Shown here: piece after piece, positions 37,814 through 48,020 of the stretch
Numbering within the stretch: the stretch's first letter is position 1
Layout: every line of letters begins with the position of its first letter
DNA from: Pseudomonas poae
Lineage (GTDB): Bacteria; Pseudomonadota; Gammaproteobacteria; Pseudomonadales; Pseudomonadaceae
Assembly: GCA_028869255.1 (NCBI GenBank)
Contig: CP110972.1
Span: forward strand, 4,991,001 to 5,055,000
Reading direction: 5' to 3'
DNA length: 64,000 bases
Program-made: the position numbers and the translations under genes
The notes under the pieces: generated by a model
Told to the model about the DNA's origin: nothing
Databases searched by the model: none
What the model saw: only the letters and a program-made list of their open reading frames with translations

Positions 37814-38920
37814 TCAATGGGCGTGCTCGGCCGAGCCCTTGCCCAGTTCTGACTTGAGGATGAAGCTGCCGACAGTCGCCACCTGCGCTCCGGCCTCCAG
37901 GCCCTGGCGCACTTCGACGTGGCCGTTTTCACTCACGCCCAGTTCAAGATGGCGGGTCACGAAACCGTGCGCGGTACGTACGAATACCGAAGGTTTGTCC
38001 TCGACCGTCTGGATCGCCTCCTGCGGCACGGTGACCTTGGCCTGGTAGGTGTCGGTGGCCAGTTGCACACTGACAAACAGCCCGGGGCGCCAGGCGTCGT
38101 CGGGGTTGGGCACGGTCACGCGCACGGTGGCGGTACGGGTCTGCTCGCCGAGCAGGTTGCCCACATAGGCCACGGTGCCGAGCACTTCGGTGCCCATTTC
38201 GGTGGAGCTGACTTTCACCGGTTTACCCACCCGAACCTTGTTCAAGTCCTTGGGAAATACCCCGAAGGTGACCCACACCTGGGACAGGTCCGAGAGCGTG
38301 AAGGCGTTGCTGGTTTCACTGACGACCTCACCGACACCCAGGTGTTTTTCCACCACCACACCGGCAAACGGCGCACGCAGTTCATAGCGATTGCCACCGA
38401 CCAATACCGCGCTGCCACTGAGCGCAGTCATCTTTTGCCGCGCGTTGTTCAGGGCGATTTCAGCTTCCTGCAAGGTCTGGCGCGCCAGCAGGTAATCCTG
38501 CTCGGCGGAGATCTCGTCCTTCCAGAGCTGGCGTTCGCGCTGGAACGTGGTGCGCGCCAGTTCGACCCGGCGCTCGCTGGCCGCGAGTTCGCTGCGCTGG
38601 TCGGAAATCTGCTGGCTGGCGATCACCGCCAACACCTCGCCCTTCTTCACCGACTGGCCAAGGTTGACCTTCACCGCCTCCACCACCCCGGCCGCACGCG
38701 GCACGATGTGTGAGGTGCGGTCCTCATCGAAACGCACCTCGCCCGGCAGCGTCAGCAATGTGCTGAGCGTGCGCGGTTGGGCCTGGGCGAGCTGAATACC
38801 GGCGGCCTGGAGCTGCGGCTCGGTAAGTTCAAGTTCACCTTCTTCTTCCTCGGCACGTGCAACACCAGACAGCATCAGGCCCAGGGCGAGGGCAAGCGCC
38901 ACGCCGTGTCGTTTGTTCAT
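37814..38920 (-). CDS. czcB: Periplasmic adaptor of heavy-metal efflux, CzcB
   Basis: A 368-residue membrane fusion protein. A signal peptide (ALALALGLMLSGVARA) is followed by an acidic stretch (EEEEGELELTEPQL), a lipoyl/alpha-hairpin part with coiled coil (RSELAASERRVELARTTFQRE), and barrel domains. The C-terminal SEVKGKGSAEHAH-like end (SELGKGSAEHAH) has metal-binding character. It bridges CzcA and CzcC in the periplasm. It begins 18 bp after the czcC stop. Confidence 0.92.
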   Translation of the reverse strand: MNKRHGVALALALGLMLSGVARAEEEEGELELTEPQLQAAGIQLAQAQPRTLSTLLTLPGEVRFDEDRTSHIVPRAAGVVEAVKVNLGQSVKKGEVLAVIASQQISDQRSELAASERRVELARTTFQRERQLWKDEISAEQDYLLARQTLQEAEIALNNARQKMTALSGSAVLVGGNRYELRAPFAGVVVEKHLGVGEVVSETSNAFTLSDLSQVWVTFGVFPKDLNKVRVGKPVKVSSTEMGTEVLGTVAYVGNLLGEQTRTATVRVTVPNPDDAWRPGLFVSVQLATDTYQAKVTVPQEAIQTVEDKPSVFVRTAHGFVTRHLELGVSENGHVEVRQGLEAGAQVATVGSFILKSELGKGSAEHAH

Positions 38921-38938
38921 AAGGCACTCCAGAAAAAA

Positions 38939-40158
38939 TCAAAACCGGGCGAGGTCGCCGTAAATCCGTTCGATGCGCACCCAGGCGTCGGTGGCCTGGG
39001 CGGTCGCCGTGAGGTATTGGTTGCGTGCGGCAATCAAGGTGCGCTGGGCGTCGAGCACATCGAGGAAGTTGAACTTGCCCATCTCGAAACCCCGCGTGGC
39101 GCTGTCCACCGCACTTTGGGCGGCGGGCAGGATCTGTTGGTTGAACGCGAGCACTTCGGTGTTCGCGGTCTGCCACAGGTCGAGGGCCTGGCGGGTTTCG
39201 GTGCGCAGGCGCAGCTCAGTCGCATTACGCAGGTCGCGGGCCTGGTCGGCGCGGCGGCTGGCAGCCAGCACATTGCCCTGGTTGCGGTTGAACAACGGGA
39301 TCGGCATCGACACACCCACCAGGTTCACCCGCTCGCGCACGCCGGCGTCGTACTGGCTGCCGATCGACACATCGAGGTCAGGAATGCGCTGGGCCTTTTC
39401 CAGGCCCACGCTGGCCTCACTCTGCTGGATCTGCAGTTCGGCCAGGCGCAGCTCCACGGTTTGCTCAAGGCGCGCCAGCAGTTGCGCGGAGCCCGGCAAG
39501 GGCGGTGCGGCCTGGTCTTGTGTGGCGACCGCCTGGAAGTCAGGGCCGGCACTGCCGGTGCTGGCGGCGAGACGGCGATAGGCGTCGGTCAGGCCGGCGT
39601 GCGCACGGTTCAGTTCCAGCCGGATCTCCGACAGTTGCACCTGGGCGCGTGTGGCCTCTACCGGCGAGGACTTACCCGCAGTGACGCGCCCCTTGGCGAC
39701 CACCAGGCCGCGCTCGGCAAGCGTCAGGGAGCGTTGCGCCAGCGTCAGGCGCTCCTGAGCACGCAGGGCGCCGTAATAGCTGTCGATAACCTCGGCGCGC
39801 AACAGGTTGCGACGCTGTTCCAGGCCCAGTGCGGCGGCGTCCTGGCACGCGTGGCCACATCAATGCGCGCACCGCGTTTACCGCCCAGCTCCAGGGTCTG
39901 GCTGAGTTTGAGGGTGGTGGTGCGGGTATCGCGTCGCGTGTCTTCAGCATCCCAGGAAGCCACCGGGTTGGGGATCAGCCCGGCCTGCTGGCGACCGCCC
40001 GCGGCGATGTCGATTTCCCATTGCGCTGCGGCCAGGTCCGGGTTGTTGGCGAAGGCGGTTTGCAGCGCTGAATCGAGCGTAAGGGTTTGTGCCTGGGCGG
40101 CGCTGGCGGTTACCCACAACGCCGCCACGCCCAAGAGTGTTCTAACGGAAATTGCCAT
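38939..40158 (-). CDS. czcC: Outer-membrane channel of heavy-metal efflux, CzcC (one apparent frameshift)
   Basis: A TolC-like outer-membrane factor in which two frames must be joined. The first holds the signal peptide (LLGVAALWVTASAAQAQTLTL) and the first helices up to KRGARIDVATRA. The second continues LRAEVIDSYYGALRAQERLT to the end (IERIYGDLARF). One base is missing at 39844-39845; a third G restores the frame through DAAALGLEQRRNLL and gives 406 residues, the normal length. The downstream partners czcB and czcA are intact, which argues for a sequence error. It is the first gene of czcCBA. Confidence 0.85.
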
Positions 40159-40267
40159 AACGAGAGTTCCACGCCCATGAAGTCGCTGAGCTTTCCCAGC
40201 GGGGGCAATGTAGCTTTCGGTACTTATCAGCTCGGTGGGCAGAACATTACAAATCTGTTAGCCAGGA

Positions 40268-41173
40268 TCAGGCGTGCACCTCGTCATGTTCGTCATGCGC
40301 GAAACCGTCGCCTTCGACCTGAATTGTGGCGTGGGAAATATCGAATTGTTCGTGCAGCAATTCCGTCACCTGGCTAAGAATTTTCTGCTCCGTGCTCAGC
40401 GCCGAATCCGCCACCAGATGCGTGCTCAGCACATTCTTGCCGCTGGTGAGCGCCCAGATGTGCAGGTCATGCACGTCCTTGACCCCGGGCACCCCACGAA
40501 TGGCCTGCTCCACCCGGTCGATATCAATACCGTCCGGCACGCCTTGCAGCAGCACGTTCAGGCTTTCCTTGAGCAGGGTCCAGGTGCGCGGTAATACCCA
40601 GAAACCAATTGCCGCCGCCACCAGCGAGTCGACCCAGCCCCAGCCGGTCAGCATGATCACCAGCGCCGCAATGATCACGCCGATGGAGCCAAGCATGTCG
40701 CTCCAGACTTCCAGGTAGGCGCCCTTCACATTGAGGCTTTCACCGCTGGCCGCGCTGAGCAGGCGCATGGAAATCAGGTTGACGATCAGCCCCAGCACTG
40801 CAATCACCAGCATGCCGGTGGACTGGATCTCAGCGGGCGCCTGTAGCCGTTGATAGGCCTCATACAGAATGTAAAACGCCACGGCGAACAGCAGCAGCGC
40901 ATTAAACGCCGCCGCCAGAATCTCGAAACGCGCATAACCAAAGGTGCGCTTGCGGTCGGCTGCGCGCTTGGCGACCTGGATCGCCACCAGCGAAATCGCC
41001 AGGGCCAGGGCGTCGGTCATCATGTGCGCGGCGTCGGACAACAGCGCCAGGCTACCGGTGACGAATGCGCCGATCACCTCGGCGATCATGAAGCTGGCGG
41101 TCAGCCCCAGGGCAAACCATAACTTGCGTTCGTGGCCGGCGCGTACTTGGGCATGACTATGTCCTGCACTCAT
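40268..41173 (-). CDS. czcD: Cation diffusion facilitator CzcD
   Basis: A 301-residue zinc/cadmium/cobalt CDF exporter of the inner membrane. A His-containing N-terminus (SAGHSHAQVRAGHERK) precedes six membrane segments. The transport-site motif in TM2 is LLSDAAHMMTDALAL, and in TM5 EVWSDMLGSIGVII. A cytosolic C-terminal domain ends HDEHDEVHA. It lies 109 bp upstream of czcC on the same strand, completing the metal-resistance locus. Confidence 0.93.
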   Translation of the reverse strand: MSAGHSHAQVRAGHERKLWFALGLTASFMIAEVIGAFVTGSLALLSDAAHMMTDALALAISLVAIQVAKRAADRKRTFGYARFEILAAAFNALLLFAVAFYILYEAYQRLQAPAEIQSTGMLVIAVLGLIVNLISMRLLSAASGESLNVKGAYLEVWSDMLGSIGVIIAALVIMLTGWGWVDSLVAAAIGFWVLPRTWTLLKESLNVLLQGVPDGIDIDRVEQAIRGVPGVKDVHDLHIWALTSGKNVLSTHLVADSALSTEQKILSQVTELLHEQFDISHATIQVEGDGFAHDEHDEVHA

Positions 41174-41387
41174 GAAATGTCCTCAAAAGGGGGGCTGCTG
41201 AGCATAGAGCTATAAGCCAAATCCCCGGGCATGGGTTACAGATTTGTCATCCGTGCGCCAGCTCGGCGTTAGATTGCGCGCACCAAAATCGCACAGGAAT
41301 GCTCTGGCACGGTTGTATCAGGTATGCTTTTCGAGCAGGAAACAAAAAGAAACAATTTAGCTAACCTGTTCGATAAGGAGTCCCGTT

Positions 41388-42758
41388 TTGGAGTTATCGA
41401 CTGCCGCGTGGATGGTTCACGACACCCGCCTCATGCTCTGCGTTCTGCTGGCCATCGCCAGCATCATCGTGCTGATCAGCGCGACCAAGCTGCCGCCGTT
41501 CCTGTCGATTCTGATCGGCACGTTCATCGCCGGGGTCGGCGCCGGGCTGCCGCCGGAAGAAGTCGCCAAGGCCTTCAGCAAAGGCGCCGGGGCGATCCTC
41601 GGTGAAGCCGGGATCATCATCGCCCTGGGCTCGATGCTCGGCGCGCTGATGGCGGAATCCGGCGCGGCCGACCGCATTGCCACGACCTTGCTCGGGCTGG
41701 GCAAGGGCAAGTCATTGCCGTGGGTGATGGCGTTGGTGGCAATGGTGATCGGCCTGCCGCTGTTCTTCGAAGTGGGCCTGGTGATGATGGTGCCGATCAT
41801 CTTTGTGATGGCCAAACGTTCAAACCAGCCGCTGCTGAAAATCGCCATCCCCGCGCTGGCCGGCATGACCACCCTGCACGCCTTGATGCCGCCGCACCCG
41901 GGGCCGCTGATTGCGGTGGGCGCGCTGCACGCCGACCTCGGCCTGACCATGTTGCTGGGCTTCTGCCTGGCCGTACCGGCGGTGATCCTCGCGGGCCCGC
42001 TCTATGGCAACTGGCTGTCCAAGCGCCTGCACGTGGATGAGCCGGCCGACATCGGCGCGCTGTTCAGCGCACCGCCCAAGGCGCCGCGCCAGCCGAGTTT
42101 TGGCGTGTCGTTGCTGATCATTCTGTTGCCAGTGATTCTGATGCTCGGCAGCACCTTGGCCAAAGTCGCGCTGCCGGCAGAAAGCACCGTCGGCCTGACC
42201 TTGAAGTTCCTCGGCGAACCGTTGATCGCCCTCGGCCTGGCCGTCATCGCCGCCGTGATCTGCCTGGGCTGGGCCGCCGGTATGCCGCGAAGCGACGTCG
42301 GCAACACCTTGCGCAAAGCCCTCGCGCCCATCGCCGTGCTGCTACTGACCATCGGCGCCGGCGGCGGCCTCAAGCAAACCTTGCTGGACGCCGGCGTCAG
42401 CCAGACCATCAGCAAGGTCGCCGAAGGCGCACACATGCCCTATCTGCTGCTGGCCTGGTTGATCGCCGTGGCGTTGCGCCAGGCTACCGGCTCGGCAACC
42501 GTGGCCACCACCACAACGGCGGGCATCCTCGCACCGATGATGGCCGGGTTGGCCGCTACGCAGAGTTCATTGGTAGCGCTGGCGATTGGCGCGGGCTCAG
42601 TGTTCTTCTGCCACGTCAACGACGCCGGCTTCTGGATGGTGCGTGAGTACTTCGGCCTGCAGCTGAAGCAGACGATCTGGGTGTGGTCGGTGTTGCAGAC
42701 GATTGTTTCGGTGGTCGGGTTGGTAGGTACGCTGGTGCTGTGGCACTTTTTGACCTGA
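41388..42758 (+). CDS. GntP-family gluconate/organic-acid permease
   Basis: A 456-residue permease with about 12 hydrophobic segments. GntP motifs are GAGAILGEAGIIIALGSMLGALMAESGAAD, MTTLHALMPPHPGPL and QATGSATVATTTTAGI. The start is TTG at 41388, because AAGGAG lies 7 bases upstream; an ATG 8 codons further in is the alternative. It probably imports gluconate or a related sugar acid. No gluconate kinase or regulator is adjacent, so the substrate stays open. Confidence 0.87.
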   Translation: MELSTAAWMVHDTRLMLCVLLAIASIIVLISATKLPPFLSILIGTFIAGVGAGLPPEEVAKAFSKGAGAILGEAGIIIALGSMLGALMAESGAADRIATTLLGLGKGKSLPWVMALVAMVIGLPLFFEVGLVMMVPIIFVMAKRSNQPLLKIAIPALAGMTTLHALMPPHPGPLIAVGALHADLGLTMLLGFCLAVPAVILAGPLYGNWLSKRLHVDEPADIGALFSAPPKAPRQPSFGVSLLIILLPVILMLGSTLAKVALPAESTVGLTLKFLGEPLIALGLAVIAAVICLGWAAGMPRSDVGNTLRKALAPIAVLLLTIGAGGGLKQTLLDAGVSQTISKVAEGAHMPYLLLAWLIAVALRQATGSATVATTTTAGILAPMMAGLAATQSSLVALAIGAGSVFFCHVNDAGFWMVREYFGLQLKQTIWVWSVLQTIVSVVGLVGTLVLWHFLT

Positions 42759-42783
42759 GTCTCAGCCGGCCAAGGTGTGGCGC

Positions 42784-44051
42784 TTACCAAACAGCGCCAC
42801 ACTCCCCCACCCCCACCGCCCCCATCACCACGCAATACCCCACGCAAATCCACGGACTGGTCGGCATCAGCGCGATCAACAACAGCGGCGTGGTACTCGC
42901 CCACAGCGCGTAGGCAATGTTGTAGGTGAAGGAAATCCCCGACACCCGCACCGGCGCCGGGAACAGGCCGACCATCACTGACGGTACCGCGCCCACCACC
43001 CCGCAGCTCAGGCCCGCCACGGCGTATGCCGCACCCAGCCACATGCCGCCGCTGATCAGGCTGGCGTACAGAATCGCAACCCCCACCGGCAGCAGCAGGC
43101 TGTAAACCAGCACCGCACGCCAGGCGCCGATTCGGTCTACCAGCAGGCCCGCAAGCACGCAGCCGATGTTCAGGAACACAATGCCCAGCGCGCTCAAGGC
43201 GAAGGTGTGGCCGGGGCTCATGCCGAAGGTTTTCTGCATCATGGTCGGGGTAATGACCACCAGCACCACCACGGCTGAGGTGAGTACGCAAGTGAGGATC
43301 ATCGCCGGCAGCAACACGGCGCGGTGGTCACGCAATACGGTGCGCAGTGGCATTTCAGCAGCAGCCTGGCGACGAGCCTGCATTTCGAGGAATACCGGGG
43401 TTTCGCTGAGCCAGCGGCGCAGCCACACGCCGATCACGCCGAATACACCACCGAGCAGGAACGGCAAGCGCCAGGCGTAATCGAGGATTTCCGCTGGGGT
43501 AAATACTTGCGCCAGCAAGGTCGCAGTGAGTGCGCCAAGCAGATAGCCGAAGGTCAGCCCGGCTTGCAGGAAGCCCAGGGCGTAGCCACGGTGGTTGCGC
43601 GGTGCGTGCTCAGCGACGAAGGTCCAGGCGCTGGGCACTTCGCCGCCCACTGCTGCGCCCTGCAGCACGCGCAGCGCCAGCAGAATCAGCGGTGCGAAAT
43701 AGCCGATTTGCGCGTAGGTCGGCATGATCCCGATCAGCAGGCAAGGCAAGGCCATCATCAGGATGCTCAGGCTGAATACGCGCTTGCGGCCCAGGTGGTC
43801 GGCAAAGTGCGCCATCAGGATGCCGCCCAGCGGGCGTGCCAGGTAACCGGTCACGAAAATCCCGAAGCTTTGCAGCAGGCGCAGCCACTCGGGCATTTCC
43901 GGCGGGAAGAACAGTTGACTGAGGGTCAGCGCAAAGAATACGAAGATAATGAAATCGTAGATTTCAAGGCGCCGCCTAGGGCGGCCAGACCCAGGGTTTT
44001 GTAGTCGGAACGGGAAAAACGCTGCGCCTGTGTAGGAAAGGTGGCAGTCAT
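42784..44051 (-). CDS. MFS transporter, metabolite:H+ symporter type (one apparent frameshift)
   Basis: A sugar/dicarboxylate-type MFS symporter with 12 hydrophobic segments. Signatures are GILMAHFADHLGRKRVFSLS and LQGAAVGGEVPSAWTFVAEHAP. The N-terminal 26 codons (MTATFPTQAQRFSRSDYKTLG) are in a different frame from the rest. One base is missing at 43968-43969; adding it reads LAALGGALEIYDFIIFVFFALT and gives 422 residues. The ATG at 44051 is therefore the true start. It resembles inner-membrane metabolite transporters of the YhjE/ProP group. It is divergent from the AtoE-type gene. Confidence 0.83.
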
Positions 44052-44236
44052 GTGTAGGCTCGGCAGACAAACAAAATGGCGTGCAGGTTATGAGGTGTAC
44101 CCCATCCTGGCAATCACGGCAGATATATTTGTTTTCCTCATGGATCGATGAAGATAACTGCATTCCCATATCAATGGCTGTAGCGGAACATGCCGTAAAA
44201 CTGCCATCACCATAATAAATACAAGAGGAAAGACTC

Positions 44237-45655
44237 GTGGCCGATGCTATCGAAGAAAGCCGCTATGCCCGATTTGCCCTGCGCTGTTCAAACTTCGCCG
44301 AACGCTGGTTTCCCGACTCATGGGTGTTTGCCGCCCTCGCCGTGATCATCGTCGCCGTGGCGACCCTGGGCATGGGCGCCGCCCCCACTGAAGCCGCCAA
44401 AGCGTTTGGTGACGGGTTCTGGAGCCTGATCCCGTTCACCATGCAGATGGCCTTTGTGGTCATTGGCGGTTACGTGGTCGCCAGTTCGCCACCGGCGGTG
44501 AAGCTGATTGACCGCCTGGCGCGCATCCCGAAAAACGGCCGCTCGGCGGTGGCCTGGGTCGCGTTGATTTCCATGGTCGCCTCCCTGCTCAACTGGGGCC
44601 TGTCCCTGGTGTTCGGCGGTTTGCTGGTGCGCGCACTGGCCCGGCGTACGGATTTGCGCATGGATTACCGCGCTGCCGGTGCTGCGGCCTATCTGGGCCT
44701 GGGCGCGGTGTGGGCGCTGGGGCTGTCATCGTCCGCCGCGCAGTTGCAGGCCAACCCGGCCAGCTTGCCGCCGTCGATCCTGGCGATTACCGGGGTGATC
44801 CCGTTTACCGACACGATCTTCCTGTGGCAATCCGGGGTGATGTTGCTGGCGCTGATCGTGGTCTCGCTGATCATCGCCTACGCCACCGCGCCCGGCCCGA
44901 ACAGTGCGCGTGATGCCAAAGCCTGTGGCATCGACCCCGCGTTCAACCTGCCCAAACTGCAAGCACCCACCCGCCCGGGCGAGTGGCTGGAACACAGCCC
45001 GTTGCTGACTATTCTGCTGGCCTTGCTGGCAGCCGGCTGGTTGTTTCATGAATTCTCGACCAAGCCTGCGATCAGTGCGATTTCGGGGCTCAATACCTAT
45101 AACTTCCTGTTCATCATGGTCGGCGCCCTGCTGCACTGGCGCCCGCGCAGCTTCCTCGACGCAGTGGCCCGCGCCGTGCCGACCACCACCGGTGTACTGA
45201 TCCAGTTCCCGCTATACGGCTCGATTGCCGCGCTGATGACGGTGGTCAAGGGCGGCGACGGCCAGACCCTGGCGCACCATATCTCGACCTTCTTCACCTC
45301 CATCGCTTCCCACGACACCTACGCGCTGCTGATGGGCGTGTACTCGGCGGTGCTGGGCTTCTTTATCCCGTCGGGCGGCGGCAAGTGGATCATCGAAGCG
45401 CCCTACGTGATGCAAGTGGCCAACGACCTGCAATATCACCTGGGCTGGGCGGTGCAGATCTACAACGCCGCCGAGGCGCTGCCGAACCTGATCAACCCGT
45501 TCTATATGTTGCCGCTGCTGGGGGTATTGGGGCTCAAGGCGCGGGATTTGATTGGGTTTTCGTTTGTGCAGTTGCTGGTGCACACGCCGCTGGTGCTGTT
45601 CCTGCTGTGGGCACTGGGGACGACGTTGAAGTATTTGCCGCCGGTGATGCCTTAA
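44237..45655 (+). CDS. Short-chain fatty acid transporter, AtoE family
   Basis: A 472-residue permease with about 12 hydrophobic segments, of the short-chain fatty acid uptake (AtoE) family. Family segments are FWSLIPFTMQMAFVVIGGYVVASSPP, LNWGLSLVFGGLLVRALARR and GFFIPSGGGKWIIEAPYVMQVANDL. The ATG at 44237 follows AGAGGAAAG. It should import butyrate-like acids, yet no atoDAB genes are adjacent. Confidence 0.88.
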   Translation: MADAIEESRYARFALRCSNFAERWFPDSWVFAALAVIIVAVATLGMGAAPTEAAKAFGDGFWSLIPFTMQMAFVVIGGYVVASSPPAVKLIDRLARIPKNGRSAVAWVALISMVASLLNWGLSLVFGGLLVRALARRTDLRMDYRAAGAAAYLGLGAVWALGLSSSAAQLQANPASLPPSILAITGVIPFTDTIFLWQSGVMLLALIVVSLIIAYATAPGPNSARDAKACGIDPAFNLPKLQAPTRPGEWLEHSPLLTILLALLAAGWLFHEFSTKPAISAISGLNTYNFLFIMVGALLHWRPRSFLDAVARAVPTTTGVLIQFPLYGSIAALMTVVKGGDGQTLAHHISTFFTSIASHDTYALLMGVYSAVLGFFIPSGGGKWIIEAPYVMQVANDLQYHLGWAVQIYNAAEALPNLINPFYMLPLLGVLGLKARDLIGFSFVQLLVHTPLVLFLLWALGTTLKYLPPVMP

Positions 45656-45781
45656 CGCATTTTCTGATGACATGCGTCGGGGTTGTCCCACTCCATGCGG
45701 TGACAACCCCTGACTCCCGCCGCCAGCGCCTTTGATTAACCTTCCTCGGATTACCGCACACAGCCATCCAAGGAATCCCCG

Positions 45782-46102
45782 ATGACGCCCCTATCCAAAT
45801 CGCTGGAAGAGTTGATCAATGCTATTTACCAGGACGGTACCGTATCGGTCCTCGAATACCAGGGCCTGCGCGACAACGCCGATTGCCGCATGGCGGCGGT
45901 GATCAATGAGTTTGGTCTGCATAACAACGTGACGGCCTTCCAGAAAGCCATGGACGTGGCCATGCAGTTGTTGCAGAGCAGCGTCATCGATGCAAAAAAA
46001 GCCAAGCTGACCGACACCGGTGAGGCCATCGTCAAGGATGCCTTGGCGGCCCAAGTGCAATATTTGCTCGCCGGCAGCCAATTGGCCCTGCGCCTGCTGT
46101 GA
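45782..46102 (+). CDS. Small hypothetical helical protein
   Basis: A 106-residue cytosolic protein with predicted helical composition and no domain that I recognise. It contains two cysteines at most and no signal peptide. The start ATG follows AAGGAATCCCCG. Codon use is native and the frame is clean, so it is very probably a real gene of unknown role. The next gene begins 96 bp downstream. Confidence 0.6.
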   Translation: MTPLSKSLEELINAIYQDGTVSVLEYQGLRDNADCRMAAVINEFGLHNNVTAFQKAMDVAMQLLQSSVIDAKKAKLTDTGEAIVKDALAAQVQYLLAGSQLALRLL

Positions 46103-46198
46103 GCACCAGGCTCACATCACTGTCTTCGTTCCGTCACATTGCATTGCTACCGTCCTGCGAAATATCTTGCAACAAAACGCCAGCAAGGACTCCCAGCA

Positions 46199-47898
46199 AT
46201 GAGTGACGAGCACGAAGACCGCCCTTCTCCCGATTCCGTAGCGCAACCGCCGGTAGACACCAGCCGCCGGCGCTTTCTGGGGGGGCGGCGGTGCTGGGGG
46301 TCGGCGCGACCTTGAGTGCTTGCGGCAACACCAGCGAAGCACCGGGCAAACCGGTGGCGCGGCCGCTCACGCCACAGGAGCTGGACAAGGCCCTGCACGA
46401 CCAGGTGAAAACCGTGGTGGTGATCTATGCCGAGAACCGCAGCTTTAACAACTTGTTTGCGGATTTCCCTGGGGTGGAAAAGCCACTTTCAGCGCTGTCC
46501 GCCGCCGACGCTCAACAGCGCGACCGCGATGGCAGCCTGCTGACCACCCTGCCCCCGACCTGGGGCGGCGTACTGCAGGTCGGCCCGCAAAGCGTGGACG
46601 GGGTGACCTACCCCAGCGAAGTGCAATTTCAGGAGAAGCTGCCCAACGCGCCGTTCGCCCTCAAGGGCCCGAACGCCGAAGACCTGCCTCTGAGCCTGGT
46701 CACCCGCGATTTGTGGCACGTGTTCTACCAGAACCAGATGCAGATCAACGGCGGCAAGAACGACAGCTTTGTGGCCTGGGGCGATTCCGGCGCCCTGGTG
46801 ATGGGCCATTACGCCCAGAGCCGTTATTCCCTGCGCCTGTGGGATGTGGCCAAGGAGTTTGTGCTCTGCGATAACTTCTTCCAGGGCGCGTTCGGCGGCT
46901 CGTTCCTTAACCACCAATACCTGATCAGCGCCACCGCGCCGTTTTATCCGAATGCCGCGCAGTCGGTGGCCAAAGCGCAGATCGCCACGCTGCAAAGCGA
47001 TGACCCGAGCGACACACGCCTGAAACCGCTGGACAAGTCCCCCGCCAGTGCCATGACCGGCCCGCCGCAGTTCGGCCCCAGCGCGCTGACCCCGGATGGC
47101 TACGGCGTGAACACCCTGGCTCCGCCCTATTGGCCGACCTGGATTCGCGACCCGGAAAACCCGGATTACTCAAAGCCCGACCTGCCCAACGTGCTGGTGC
47201 CACAAACCCACGAGCACATCGGCGACAAGCTGTCGAAAAAGAATATCGACTGGGCCTGGTATGCCGGCGCCTGGCAAGCCACCCTGGATCAGTTCAAGGA
47301 TTCGGGCGGCATTCCGAAGATTCCGAATTTCCAGTACCACCACCAGCCGTTCAACTACTTCAAGCAGCAAGGGCCGCAGAACCGCGCCGAGCGCGACAAA
47401 CGCCTGCGTGACGGCGGATTGGGCGACGAGTCGAGCACCAACAAATTCTTCGCCGACGCCCAGGCCGGCAAGCTGCCTGCCGTAAGTTTCTACAAGCCCC
47501 AGGGCAACCTGAATATGCACGCCGGTTACGCCGACGTGGCCTCGGGCGACCGCCATATCGCCCGCGCCTTGAAAGTGCTGCAGGAAAGTCCGCAGTGGAA
47601 AAACATGGTGGTCGTGGTGACGGTCGATGAAAACGGCGGCTGGTGGGACCACGTGGCGCCGCCCAAAGGCGACCGCTGGGGCCCCGGCACGCGAATTCCG
47701 GCCCTCGTGGTTTCGCCGTTTGCGCGCAAAGGCACGGTGGACCACACGGTGTACGACACTGCGTCGATCCTGCGCCTGATTACCCGGGTGTTCCAGTTGG
47801 AGAAACTGGACGGCCTCAAGCAGCGTGATGACGCAATGACCGCCCGCGGCCAGCAACCCATGGGCGATCTGAGCAACGCTTTACAGTTCAACCCGTAG
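46199..47898 (+). CDS. Tat-exported acid phosphatase/phospholipase C-like phosphoesterase (one apparent frameshift)
   Basis: A phosphoesterase of the AcpA/phospholipase C family. The N-terminal frame from ATG 46199 contains a twin-arginine signal (DTSRRRFLGG), and the mature enzyme continues in another frame (VVIYAENRSFNNLFADFPG ... VDENGGWWDHV ... GPGTRIPALVVSPFARKG). The run of seven G at 46279-46285 lacks one base. With eight G the signal reads SRRRFLGGAAVLGVGATLSA followed by CG and the whole protein has 566 residues. It is exported folded to the periplasm and probably hydrolyses phosphomonoesters or phospholipids. A frame starting at 46291 only appears to begin there. Confidence 0.85.
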
Positions 47899-48020
47899 GT
47901 TTTCTTATCCAATAGCGACACGCCCGGCGATTTAGCACGCGGTTTTCCTGGTCAGCCGCTACTGTGTGAAGGTGGGCTTTCACCCCGCGCAGACGGGCTT
48001 TCGCTGACAAGGAATCAAGC

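Noticed and set aside
34649..37852. A 1067-codon open frame on the plus strand
   Set aside because: It is exactly antisense to czcA, whose RND motifs are unmistakable. Its His/Gln/Arg-rich composition is the mirror of GC-rich codon bias.
38939..39802. A 287-residue stand-alone outer-membrane factor
   Set aside because: It lacks a signal peptide, and the preceding frame supplies it. Adding one base at 39844-39845 joins them into CzcC.
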